Shown in pieces: positions 10,422 through 20,562 of a stretch of 64,000 bases of DNA (its first letter is position 1; the number at the start of each line of letters is the position of its first letter). The notes under the pieces are model-generated. The model did no database searches. It saw nothing but the letters and a program-made list of their open reading frames with translations, and was not told the DNA's origin. The stretch comes from DYRG01 sp041161065 (GTDB lineage Bacteria; Pseudomonadota; Gammaproteobacteria; Beggiatoales; Beggiatoaceae). The translations under genes were made by a program, and so were the position numbers. The stretch is from the NCBI GenBank assembly GCA_041161065.1, contig JBEAVE010000007.1, positions 1 through 64,000 on the forward strand, read 5' to 3'.

Positions 10422-12596
10422 ATGTATTGTAGATTAGAAAAGTTGTGGATTTTCTTAGCTGTTAGTAGTTTGACAGCCTGTGTTGCACCGATTACAACAC
10501 CTAAAGAAAATGATTTGATGGATTTAGATATTCCAAGCGCACCGCCTTTGATTAAAAATGCGGAAAATATTCCAACCTTAAATGCGGGAACAACGACCTC
10601 ACAAAAAAAGGTTATTGATAGCGTAGGAAAAATCCCCGAAATTTCTCCCCATCGTCCAAAACAACCTCCCTTAAAAACAACCAAATTAACAGATGATTTA
10701 ATTGGTTTGAATCTTGAGCAAGTTGAACTGCGGGCAGTCTTTGAATTATTAGCAGATGCACTAAATATTACCATTGCAATTGATTCGTCGATTGCGGATA
10801 AAGTAACCGTGAGAACCGCGCCTGATAAATCCTTAACGCAAGATGATTTGTGGGCTTTATTGCAAATCTTATTGGCAGAAAACAATGTTACAATGGAAAA
10901 AAAGGGTAATGTTTATCATTTGAAAAAAGAGAAACATACCTTACCTGATGCGATTGGTAGCAAAAAAGATAAGTTAGCAAATAGTAATTCTCCAGAAATC
11001 TTACAAATTACCCCTTTGCGTTATATTACGGTGGATTCTGCATTGACGGCGTTGAAACCAATGGTTGAACCCGAAGGACGTTTGTTGGTTATTTCAAATT
11101 TGAATGTTTTAGGCATTGTAACGTCACCAGAGAAACTCGGGCGAATTAACAAATTATTAGCATTATTAGATGCCGATCCTTTTGTTCATCGTGGAATTCG
11201 TTTATTTAGATTACAAAATGCGAAATCTAGCGAAGCAAAAACCGATTTAGATAAAATATTACAAGCAGTAGAAGGCAAAATGCCTGCGTTTGAAATTATC
11301 GCATTGGATCGGATTAATGCGTTATTGGTTATTTCTCCACCTCAACGAGGATTTGAAGAGGTTGCAAGATGGGTTGAAATAGTCGATGAACGTAACGAAG
11401 CTGGCGGTGAGCAAATCTTTATTTATCGGGTGAGAAACTTAAAAGCGACAACGTTAGCAACCACGTTGAAAGATGTGTTTCGAACTGATGGTAAAGAAAC
11501 CCCTAAAACGCCCGTTAAAGACCCCAATAAACCCGATGAAAAACAACCCGATAAACCGTTAGAAAATAAACTTGAGCAACCAACACCTTTTCAACCCAAT
11601 AATCCCCAATCAACAGCGACGGCTGCTAATTTGAAAATCAATATTGTTGCTGATGAGGAAACGAATAGTTTGTTGATTAGATCAACTCCCAGAGATTATC
11701 GCCATTTATTAAGTACCATTGCAATGTTGGATAATTTGCCGCGCGAAGTAATGATTAATGTCGTTGTTGCAGAAGTAGAACTAACGGAAGGAAATCAGTT
11801 TGGAATTGATTGGTATAGTTTATTTAATAAAGGTACGAAAGGATTTATTGGAACTGATTTCAAAGTTCCGGGTTCAGCGGGTGTTACAAATAGTCTCCCA
11901 ACTCGAAGTGATAATGGATTAGTTGTAAGTTATATTACGGGGTCAATTAGTGGGGTTCTAAATGCGCTTAATACGGAAGGAAGAGTTGAACTATTATCTC
12001 GCCCGTCATTGTTAGTCAAAAACAATCAAGAAGCGACGATAAATGTGGGTTCAGATGAGCCGACAATTACCCGTATGAATCAAACCCAAACAGGGATAAG
12101 TACAGGGGTAACAACTTCTAATGAAGTACAATATAGAAAAACGGGGATTATTTTGAAAGTAAAACCGCAAATTAATGAAGATGGAATTGTTAATATGACG
12201 GTGAAACAAGAGGTTTCTGCATTGGGTGCGGATCGGACGGCAGAAAAGTTACCTTCTTTTAGGCAGCGCGTTATTGATACGTCATTAGTTGTGCGTGATG
12301 GAACGGCGGTTGTAATGGGGGGCTTAATTCAAACATCGACAAATGATAGCAATGAAGGAATTCCTCTCTTAAAAGATGTGCCTGTTTTAGGTAAGTTGTT
12401 CCAAAGTCAAAGTAAGAGTCGAACGCGCACAGAATTGGTTGTTATCATTGTGCCACAGGTTATTCACCCCGATAATGATAATCGTGAATATGTACTTCAA
12501 TTTCGCGATAGAATGAGTGAGGTAAAACGCCTAATGGAAGAAGATGCCATTCCTATGGTTGTCAATACGCAACCTGTTATCAAACTTGAACAATAA
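10422..12596 (+). CDS. gspD: Type II secretion secretin GspD, lipid-anchored
   Basis: The 724-residue protein begins with a short hydrophobic signal ending in a lipobox (LTAC, Cys20), so it is probably a lipoprotein. The N0 domain follows (about 93-160, LEQVELRAVFELLADAL), then N1-N3 secretin modules. A Pro/Lys/Gln-rich linker (about 360-405) lies in or before the last N module. The secretin channel domain (about 440-700) holds the family motifs VELLSRPSLLVKNNQEA, a GxxG-type gate region and VVMGGLIQ with VPVLGKLF. It forms the outer-membrane channel of the type II system. Ordinary GspD has a cleavable signal and needs a pilotin. A built-in lipid anchor resembles the self-piloting liposecretin HxcQ of Pseudomonas. 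It follows gspF by 17 bases and precedes lptD by 17. Confidence 0.9.
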   Translation: MYCRLEKLWIFLAVSSLTACVAPITTPKENDLMDLDIPSAPPLIKNAENIPTLNAGTTTSQKKVIDSVGKIPEISPHRPKQPPLKTTKLTDDLIGLNLEQVELRAVFELLADALNITIAIDSSIADKVTVRTAPDKSLTQDDLWALLQILLAENNVTMEKKGNVYHLKKEKHTLPDAIGSKKDKLANSNSPEILQITPLRYITVDSALTALKPMVEPEGRLLVISNLNVLGIVTSPEKLGRINKLLALLDADPFVHRGIRLFRLQNAKSSEAKTDLDKILQAVEGKMPAFEIIALDRINALLVISPPQRGFEEVARWVEIVDERNEAGGEQIFIYRVRNLKATTLATTLKDVFRTDGKETPKTPVKDPNKPDEKQPDKPLENKLEQPTPFQPNNPQSTATAANLKINIVADEETNSLLIRSTPRDYRHLLSTIAMLDNLPREVMINVVVAEVELTEGNQFGIDWYSLFNKGTKGFIGTDFKVPGSAGVTNSLPTRSDNGLVVSYITGSISGVLNALNTEGRVELLSRPSLLVKNNQEATINVGSDEPTITRMNQTQTGISTGVTTSNEVQYRKTGIILKVKPQINEDGIVNMTVKQEVSALGADRTAEKLPSFRQRVIDTSLVVRDGTAVVMGGLIQTSTNDSNEGIPLLKDVPVLGKLFQSQSKSRTRTELVVIIVPQVIHPDNDNREYVLQFRDRMSEVKRLMEEDAIPMVVNTQPVIKLEQ

Positions 12597-12613
12597 TTTT
12601 TGAGGAACTTGTT

Positions 12614-14830
12614 ATGAAATACGATTATCTTGTACTCATCATGATGGGTTTCTGTGTGCAAGCAATGGCTGATAACACACCTTTGTGTCGTTCAATGGAA
12701 GGTTTTATGCCAACTCGCCCAAATTTGCCGAAATTTCAAGATGATAATTATCGCTTAAGTGCTAATCACGCCGATATTCAAGAAATAAATGGTACTAAAC
12801 ATTACTTGTTTAGTGATGATGTTTTGCTGCAATATCAACAACGTACCGCCCGCGCCGATCAAGCAACGTATCGAGAAGATACGGCATTATTAACGGCAGA
12901 AGGAAATGTTACTTTGTGGGATAACCAATTGATTGTACAGGCAAAAAAAGCAAATATTCGCGCCGATCACACCGGTGAAGCCTTCGATATGCAGTATTGG
13001 TTGCCCAAACGTCGAGGGCATGGAGAAGCCCTTTCTGCGGAGCGTTTGAATTCAGAACAAATTAGATTGCAAGATACCCGTTACACAACCTGTGATCCAA
13101 ATGAGGAAACATGGCGATTGCAAGGTAAAGAAATTGATTTGAATTTCAAAGAAGATCAAGGGGTAGCAAGAGATGTTTCATTGCGCATTAAAAATGTACC
13201 TGTTCTTTATCTACCTTATTTGAGTTTTCCTTTAAGTGACAAAAGAAAAAGTGGGTTTCTTATGCCATCGGGTGGTTATTCTAAAAATAGAGGAATTGAA
13301 ATCAATACGCCTTATTATTTCAATCTTGCACCTAATTATGATGCAACATTAACCCCGCGTTTAATGACCAAACGGGGCTTAATGCTAGAAAGCGAATTTC
13401 GGTATTTGACAGAAACCTCTCGCGGTAAAATAATCAGTGAATATTTGTCTAATGATCGTGAGGAAATAAATCATAGCAACCGTTATTTCTGGCAATTAAA
13501 AAATACCACTAAATTTAATCCGCAATGGACAGGTGAAATTTATTACAATAAAACCTCTGATGCGCATTATTTTGAGCATTTTGGGACAACCCCAGAAGTC
13601 AATAATATTACGCATTTGGAACAGCGCGGAGATTTGAAATTTCAAAACAATTTGTGGCGTTTCACGGGGAGAGCACAGCGTTACCAAACTTTATTGGAAA
13701 ACCTAAATACAAAACCTTATGAACGTTTGCCACAGTTGCTCGCTGAAACCGTGCAAACAAAACGTAATAATCAATTATATTTTCAAACGAATGCAGAATA
13801 TGTACATTTTAATCGTGATGATAAAGAAGCGATTAATGGACAACGGAGCAACTTTACGTCTGCAATTAGCTATCCTTTTAAGAAACTCGCGGGTTTTTTT
13901 GAACCCAAATTGCGTCTTGACTACACGAATTATCAATTAGAAAACGCACCGACTGAAAACCGTTTTTTATATAGTACAAGTATTGATGGTGGTTTGTTTT
14001 TTGAACGGAGCATGGATTTCAATAATACCCCATTATTACAAACCTTAGAACCGCGTTTGTTTTATTTGTATCGCCCTTATAAAGATCAAAAGAACTTACC
14101 GATTTATGATACCGCAGAAACCGACTTTTCTTTTAATCAATTGTTTAGAGATAATCGTTTTAGTGGAACTGATCGGTTGAGTGATGAAAATAGGATTGCA
14201 ACAAGCCTTACAACTCGCTTTTTGGATCAAGGAAATGGTGAGGAATATTTGAGAGCAAGTGTCGGGCAGATTTATTATTTTGAGAAACCACAAGTTACTT
14301 TACCCACACAAACCCATTTTATTAAAGATAATATTTCTGATTTATTGGAAGAAGTTTCTTTGCGTTTGTCTAAAGATTTCACGGTTAGTCAAAGCGTACA
14401 ATGGAATCCTCAACAGAGAGAAACTATTAAAAGTACCGCTCGTTTAAGTTATCAACCTTCTGGGCAAAATTCGGTAATCAATGTGGCGCATCGAATGCGT
14501 AAAGATTTAGCAGAGAAAATGAATCAAACTGATATTTCTTGGTTCTTACCCGTGACTAATTATTGGCGGGTTTTAGGACGCTGGAATTATTCATTAGAAA
14601 ATCACAAACATTTAGAAACCTTTGCTGGATTTGAATATGAAAGCTGTTGTTGGGCATTACGTTTAGTTGGTCGACGCTATTTACAAAATGCGCAAAATGA
14701 TTATAGCAACGGGATTTATTTGCAGTTTGAATTCAAAGGATTAGGTGGAACAGGCAAAACAACCAACACCTTTCTACAACAAAGCATTTCTGGATTTCAT
14801 TCTCCTTTAGAAGAAGGGATAAGAAAGTAA
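12614..14830 (+). CDS. lptD: LPS assembly outer-membrane protein LptD
   Basis: The 738-residue protein has a Sec signal (about 1-19), a periplasmic beta-jellyroll OstA domain (about 45-190: FSDDVLLQYQQRTARADQAT, then AEGNVTLWDNQ), and a large C-terminal beta-barrel. The cysteines expected for the LptD disulfide pair are present: one near the N-terminus (PLCRS), one at about 160 (TTCDP) and an adjacent pair near the C-terminus (YESCCWALRLVGRRY). LptD with LptE inserts LPS into the outer leaflet. A GAGGAA ribosome site precedes the ATG. In many relatives lptD sits with surA and pdxA. Here it follows the secretin and its stop overlaps ccoS by one base. Confidence 0.94.
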   Translation: MKYDYLVLIMMGFCVQAMADNTPLCRSMEGFMPTRPNLPKFQDDNYRLSANHADIQEINGTKHYLFSDDVLLQYQQRTARADQATYREDTALLTAEGNVTLWDNQLIVQAKKANIRADHTGEAFDMQYWLPKRRGHGEALSAERLNSEQIRLQDTRYTTCDPNEETWRLQGKEIDLNFKEDQGVARDVSLRIKNVPVLYLPYLSFPLSDKRKSGFLMPSGGYSKNRGIEINTPYYFNLAPNYDATLTPRLMTKRGLMLESEFRYLTETSRGKIISEYLSNDREEINHSNRYFWQLKNTTKFNPQWTGEIYYNKTSDAHYFEHFGTTPEVNNITHLEQRGDLKFQNNLWRFTGRAQRYQTLLENLNTKPYERLPQLLAETVQTKRNNQLYFQTNAEYVHFNRDDKEAINGQRSNFTSAISYPFKKLAGFFEPKLRLDYTNYQLENAPTENRFLYSTSIDGGLFFERSMDFNNTPLLQTLEPRLFYLYRPYKDQKNLPIYDTAETDFSFNQLFRDNRFSGTDRLSDENRIATSLTTRFLDQGNGEEYLRASVGQIYYFEKPQVTLPTQTHFIKDNISDLLEEVSLRLSKDFTVSQSVQWNPQQRETIKSTARLSYQPSGQNSVINVAHRMRKDLAEKMNQTDISWFLPVTNYWRVLGRWNYSLENHKHLETFAGFEYESCCWALRLVGRRYLQNAQNDYSNGIYLQFEFKGLGGTGKTTNTFLQQSISGFHSPLEEGIRK

Positions 14831-14997
14831 TGGATATTCTCTATTTGTTGATTGCAGTTTCTTTAATTTTGGTCATTGGTATTGTGAGTGCATTTTTGTG
14901 GTCAATTAAAAGTGGTCAATTTGAAGATTTGGAAGGTCCTTCTCACCATATTTTAATGGACGATGATTTACCCGTTCGTAAAGAAAAATCAGAATAA
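14830..14997 (+). CDS. ccoS: cbb3-type cytochrome oxidase assembly protein CcoS
   Basis: This is a 55-residue single-pass membrane protein. It starts MDILYLLIAVSLILVIGIVS, then has the highly typical CcoS motif WSIKSGQFEDLEGP followed by HHILMDDD. In the known family CcoS is needed to insert heme and copper cofactors into cbb3 oxidase. The ATG overlaps the lptD stop (TAATG). No ccoNOPQ or ccoGHI gene lies nearby, so it is an orphan member whose partner oxidase must be elsewhere. The next gene starts 12 bases downstream. Confidence 0.93.
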   Translation: MDILYLLIAVSLILVIGIVSAFLWSIKSGQFEDLEGPSHHILMDDDLPVRKEKSE

Positions 14998-15008
14998 TCT
15001 AAGCAAAT

Positions 15009-16397
15009 ATGTCCCATTCTCCTGTTAAAGTTTTCTATGCTTATGCTCACGCCGACGAATTATTACAACAAACATTAGAAAAGCATTTGTCAGCATTACA
15101 ATATCAGGGCATTATTGAGGGTTGGCATGATCGAAAAATTGAAGCGGGCGATTATCGAGAAAACCTTGTTAATGATTATTTGAATAAAGCGCAATTGATT
15201 TTGTTATTAATTAGCCCTGATTTTCTCGCTTCAGATGAATGTTATCAAATGGCAATACGGGCATTAGAACGCCATGCCGAAGATCGAGCAAAAGTTATCC
15301 CCATTTTGTTACGTCCAACGGATATGTCAAGGTTGCCTTTTATTCATTTGTCAGCATTACCCAGCAATCGAGAACCCGTGACGTTGTGGACAAATCAAGA
15401 TGCTGCATTTGTCGACATTGCAAAAGGGATTCGCCAAACAGTAGAACGGTTATTGCAACGTTCGCAGACTTTCTCAAAACCGCAGGGAAATCCTTTTAAT
15501 CCATCTCAACATATTTCTCCCCAACGTTTTATTGGGCGTATTCATGAACTTAATGAAGTTTTTAGTATTTTAGAAGAGGGGCAAAGTGTTTCATTGGTTG
15601 CAGAACAATTGATGGGAAAAACCTCATTTTTACATAAAATACAAGATCACTTCATGCAGCATATTCCAGAAAAGAAAGTTTTGTTATTTAGTGGATTGGA
15701 TAGTATTAGTCAATCTATCAAAAATTTAGTGGAACATATTACAGAAGAAAGTATAGAAAGTGAAGAACCCGATCGGGTGGCTGACAAATTAGATGAATGG
15801 GTTGCAAGAAACACACAAAATCGTTTTATTCCTCTAATTATTATTGATGATGCTGAAATTTTATTTGAGCGGTTTCCTGTACGTTTTTTAGAAAGATTAC
15901 GCGGTATGTTAGGACGGATTTCTTTTATCTTTTCAACGCAGCGAGATTTAGATTTAATTATTGAAGAAATATCGCGCACGTCTGGGTTAGAAAATCGCCT
16001 AAAGATTTTGCGTTTAACATTATTAGAAGAAACTGCTGTTGAAACAATCATTCAAGGGGGTTCTCCTCTTTTGTCGCGGGCGGATCAAAATCTCATAAAA
16101 GAATGGGCGGGACATCACCCTTTTTATGTGCATTTGTTCGGCGCACATTTGTTTAATGCGCGGTTGCAAGGTCAGTCTAATGATATTGCAATTGATCGTT
16201 TCTACACCGAAGCTGCGCCCAAATTACGCCGCATTTGGAGTACGTTACCTGATGTGGATAAAATCACGTTGCGTAATTTAAGTCAAGGAAAAGCGATTAC
16301 AACGCGCTATCGTATTCTAAAAATACGCGGGTTGCTTACAAATGAAGGTCAATTATTTGGTAGGATTTTACAAGAATGGATAGAACAAGAAACCTAA
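15009..16397 (+). CDS. TIR-domain protein with AAA/STAND-type ATPase module
   Basis: The 462-residue protein has an N-terminal TIR domain (about 5-150: VFYAYAHADE box 1, GWHDRKIEAG box 2, SPDFLASDECY). A linker leads to a conserved FIGR entry (174-177) and an ATPase fold whose P-loop is degenerate (AEQLMGKT, 198-205, first glycine replaced by alanine), with Walker B LIIIDDAE (276-283). The last 100 residues look like a winged-helix STAND tail. Bacterial TIR-STAND proteins are mostly immune effectors that consume NAD. Here the region after SDECY, where the catalytic Glu usually sits (DxE in SDxCYDxE), reads QMAIRALER, so that residue appears absent. It may be a sensor or scaffold rather than an NADase. 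The next gene overlaps it by 22 bases and also encodes an ATPase. Confidence 0.8.
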   Translation: MSHSPVKVFYAYAHADELLQQTLEKHLSALQYQGIIEGWHDRKIEAGDYRENLVNDYLNKAQLILLLISPDFLASDECYQMAIRALERHAEDRAKVIPILLRPTDMSRLPFIHLSALPSNREPVTLWTNQDAAFVDIAKGIRQTVERLLQRSQTFSKPQGNPFNPSQHISPQRFIGRIHELNEVFSILEEGQSVSLVAEQLMGKTSFLHKIQDHFMQHIPEKKVLLFSGLDSISQSIKNLVEHITEESIESEEPDRVADKLDEWVARNTQNRFIPLIIIDDAEILFERFPVRFLERLRGMLGRISFIFSTQRDLDLIIEEISRTSGLENRLKILRLTLLEETAVETIIQGGSPLLSRADQNLIKEWAGHHPFYVHLFGAHLFNARLQGQSNDIAIDRFYTEAAPKLRRIWSTLPDVDKITLRNLSQGKAITTRYRILKIRGLLTNEGQLFGRILQEWIEQET

Positions 16398-18715
16398 CAA
16401 ATACATTACCTAACTTTGCAACATTTAGTTGGTTATTTTTTATGCAACCCGTTCAACTTTATCAATATTTGAACCACTGTGGCGTAGAACAACCTGATGC
16501 GCCTATCTTTAATTTATGGTGCTATCACGATGAGTTGTGTGAAATCAAAAGAGATTATGTTCTTCAACTAATAAAAATTACATTAGTAGTTGTACCGTTG
16601 CTCAGTTTTTGTGGCGTGGTCTTTTTTTCTAAAATAATAGTTATTGCTCACCCCTTAAACTTTATAAATATCATTTTTGGTGTTTTAATGGGTATGTTAA
16701 TTGGTGGTTTAATTGGATTGCTTATTGGTGCAGTAAATGGTTTCACCGCTAGTTCAATTGCAGGTATTTTAATTGGCTTTTTTGCCGTATTTTATGAATA
16801 CAAACAAGATATACTTAAAAATGCCGATGCAATTATCGTTATTACCGGTTTCATGGGGGGGATTTGGGGATTTATAGATAACATTACATTTACCCTTGCA
16901 AATGGTTATATCCGAGAGAGAAGTAATATCTTAACAACTTTATTGCATCTTGTGTGGATTATGGGGGTTTTTAGTGGTGCAATTATGTTTCACGAATACT
17001 TTACATATCCCGATTGGAAATCGCTATTTGAACGCTTTAGTCAATTATATGCTATTTTATTTGTTCCTTCTTCTATTATGTTTGTTATAATGTATTTGAG
17101 AATTCCTCTGTATTTATTAGAAAGTATTTGGCAAACGATTATTTACTATCGCCAGCTTTTTACAGGTATAGAAACATTGCATTTGTCTCCTATTTTATAT
17201 CATAATTTGTCTTACTTTTCTTACCCGTATTTGGCAAAACATTGCTTGCTTTCAAAAGAAAATAACCCTATTATATTGAAAAAGGTTTTAGATATAAGTG
17301 TCTTGACAAATGGACAAAAATCTAACTTTCAGAAAATACTGGCTTCTTTGCAGATTGACGAAATAAACTATTTGATTAAAACACAAAACTTTAAGCAATT
17401 AGCAGAATTACGGGGACAATGGTTATCTATTCCTCACCAAGAGGTTGATTCACCGCTTTTAATTGTCAAAGAATTTGGACGTTATTTGCAAGCCGCTTCT
17501 CATGTTGTATTTGCTTATCATCGATTGCAAAATTTGAAAGATGCAGAAATACAATTAAAAAAATTAGAAACGCAATTACATCGACAGCATTCACCTTTAG
17601 GAAAAATGATGAACGCCCAACTTGCAACGTGGAAAAATTGGTTAGAAACTTGGCGCATAGAAACTGAGCAAATTGTTAGTAAAGAAGTGCCCAATCCTTT
17701 TCGTGCTGGAGAACCATTAACGCCCGAGCGAGGTTCGGAAGTTTTTCGAGGAAGAACGGATTTGATTATGCAAATAGAAGGCTTGCTTGCAGATACCCAA
17801 CAACGCCTTTCTATTGCTTTGCTAGGACCAAGAAGAGTCGGTAAAACATCGCTATTGTATATGCTACCCTCTTTAATACCGCATAGTATTTGTATTTTCT
17901 TTGATTTACAAGATAATCCTATTGATAAACCCACGCATTTTTTTCAAGCATTATCCAGAAGAATAAAAGAGCAAATTCCTAAAGATAGAAAGATTAAGTT
18001 ACCTATTTTACCAATCAATGCAACATTAGAAAATGCGTCAGAATGGTTAAGAGAATTAGATCATAGCTTGGGCGATCAACAATTGTTAATTTCTATTGAT
18101 GAATTTGAACGATTAGAAAGTGTTTTTCCGGGTAATCAATTAGAGTTTCTACAGCTCATGGGTATTTTTCGTTCAATTGTTCAACATCGGAGAAACATTT
18201 GTTTATTATTAGCAGGCGTTGCACCCTTTGATGAATTAGATTCCATTTGGACAGATCATTTCATTAACGTGCGCGAAGTAAAAATCGGTTTCTTACCTAA
18301 GAAAAATGCACTTGAGTTGCTCATGCGTCCCGTAATTGGTTTTCCTAGCCAAGCGATTTCTGAAACAATAGCAGAAACGATTTTTGAACGCACCGCCGGA
18401 CAACCTCTTTTGTTACAATTTTATGGGTCGCGTTTAGTTCAAATTCTAAATGAGCAAAACCGTCGTGAAGCAACGCTAAAAGATATAGAAAAAGTGGAAG
18501 ATCGGGCATTGGAAGAAGTGACTTATTATTTTCGTAATCTTTATCAAACAACTCCTAAGCATTTGAAACCTATTTTAGAACAACTTGCTTACCAAAAAAT
18601 AGTGGAACTTGAAAGAAAAGACAAATATTGGTTACGCCGCCGATTGTTAATTAACGAACATGACCAATTAACCATACCCGTTTTTGCAACGTGGATTCGT
18701 GAATATCTTGTTTGA
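16376..18715 (+). CDS. Membrane-anchored STAND-like ATPase
   Basis: The 779-residue protein has an N-terminal membrane region of about five to six helices (about 62-250). A helical middle part (about 300-430) follows, then a conserved linker NPFRAGEPLTPERG with VFRGR (440-460). The P-loop ATPase has Walker A GPRRVGKTS (484-492), Walker B LLISIDEFE (570-578) and a C-terminal winged-helix-like region. The NPFxxGxPL-xxxFxGR linker before an ATPase is common in bacterial STAND and TIR-ATPase families. The start at 16376 has AGGA upstream and overlaps the TIR gene. An ATG at 16442 would shorten the protein by 22 residues and is a fair alternative. The P-loop is intact, so this may be the active ATPase of a pair with the TIR protein. 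Function is unproven. Confidence 0.75.
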   Translation: MDRTRNLTNTLPNFATFSWLFFMQPVQLYQYLNHCGVEQPDAPIFNLWCYHDELCEIKRDYVLQLIKITLVVVPLLSFCGVVFFSKIIVIAHPLNFINIIFGVLMGMLIGGLIGLLIGAVNGFTASSIAGILIGFFAVFYEYKQDILKNADAIIVITGFMGGIWGFIDNITFTLANGYIRERSNILTTLLHLVWIMGVFSGAIMFHEYFTYPDWKSLFERFSQLYAILFVPSSIMFVIMYLRIPLYLLESIWQTIIYYRQLFTGIETLHLSPILYHNLSYFSYPYLAKHCLLSKENNPIILKKVLDISVLTNGQKSNFQKILASLQIDEINYLIKTQNFKQLAELRGQWLSIPHQEVDSPLLIVKEFGRYLQAASHVVFAYHRLQNLKDAEIQLKKLETQLHRQHSPLGKMMNAQLATWKNWLETWRIETEQIVSKEVPNPFRAGEPLTPERGSEVFRGRTDLIMQIEGLLADTQQRLSIALLGPRRVGKTSLLYMLPSLIPHSICIFFDLQDNPIDKPTHFFQALSRRIKEQIPKDRKIKLPILPINATLENASEWLRELDHSLGDQQLLISIDEFERLESVFPGNQLEFLQLMGIFRSIVQHRRNICLLLAGVAPFDELDSIWTDHFINVREVKIGFLPKKNALELLMRPVIGFPSQAISETIAETIFERTAGQPLLLQFYGSRLVQILNEQNRREATLKDIEKVEDRALEEVTYYFRNLYQTTPKHLKPILEQLAYQKIVELERKDKYWLRRRLLINEHDQLTIPVFATWIREYLV

Positions 18716-18726
18716 GGAACTTTGTA

Positions 18727-19206
18727 ATGAAAAAAATATCTCTTTTATTTCTAGTTTTAATGTCCAGCTCATTTGTAACAAAGGCTGAATTTGTTTCAGA
18801 AGATAAGATGATTGTAACTTATCGAAGCAATGATAATTTTGAAACCGTTAAAGAAAACATTCAACAAGCCATTACAAATAAGGGTTTGATTATTAGCGGG
18901 ACATTGCACGTTAGCGAAATGCTCAATCGCACTGCAAAGGATTTGGGGATTTCTAAAAATGTTTATCAGAAAGCGGAAGCATTTGAGTTTTGTAGTGCGG
19001 TTATTTCTCACAAAATGATTCAAGTAAATCCTTTGAATTTAACCGCGTGTCCTTTCACCATTGCTTTTTTTGTGAAACCCGAAGAAACTAATGTCGTTTA
19101 TTTAGCATTTCGTAAGCCACAATTAGCGGGAGAAAGCCAAGAAATTACGCAAGAAATTAACAATTTTCTACATGGCATTGTGAAAGAAGCGACGGGAGAA
19201 TTTTAG
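18727..19206 (+). CDS. Exported DUF302-family protein
   Basis: The 159-residue protein has a clear Sec signal (MKKISLLFLVLMSSSFVTKA) and a DUF302 domain. It has the family pattern of an N-terminal beta-alpha unit (MIVTYRSNDNFETVKENIQ), a central FEFCSAVISHKM segment and the PFTIAFFVKPE strand. The true start is the ATG at 18727 with GAGGAA upstream; a TTG at 18712 would place the signal peptide wrongly. It lies 11 bases after the membrane ATPase stop and is probably co-transcribed. DUF302 function is not known; relatives are often found in periplasmic or redox contexts. Whether it belongs functionally with the ATPases or only shares their transcript cannot be told. Confidence 0.8.
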   Translation: MKKISLLFLVLMSSSFVTKAEFVSEDKMIVTYRSNDNFETVKENIQQAITNKGLIISGTLHVSEMLNRTAKDLGISKNVYQKAEAFEFCSAVISHKMIQVNPLNLTACPFTIAFFVKPEETNVVYLAFRKPQLAGESQEITQEINNFLHGIVKEATGEF

Positions 19207-19213
19207 AGGAAAG

Positions 19214-19240
19214 TTTGGCAGGTTTTTCTTTCCTGCCAAA
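19214..19240. terminator. Hairpin between convergent genes
   Basis: A 9-base stem (TTTGGCAGG / CCTGCCAAA) with a T-rich loop lies between the DUF302 gene and convergent eno. It has no strong downstream T tract on either strand, but position and stem strength suggest a bidirectional terminator. Confidence 0.6.
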
Positions 19241-19250
19241 TGATGAAATT

Positions 19251-20534
<1,284 letters not shown>

Positions 20535-20562
20535 CTAAAAACTCCTTTGTTAAAAGACTTAA

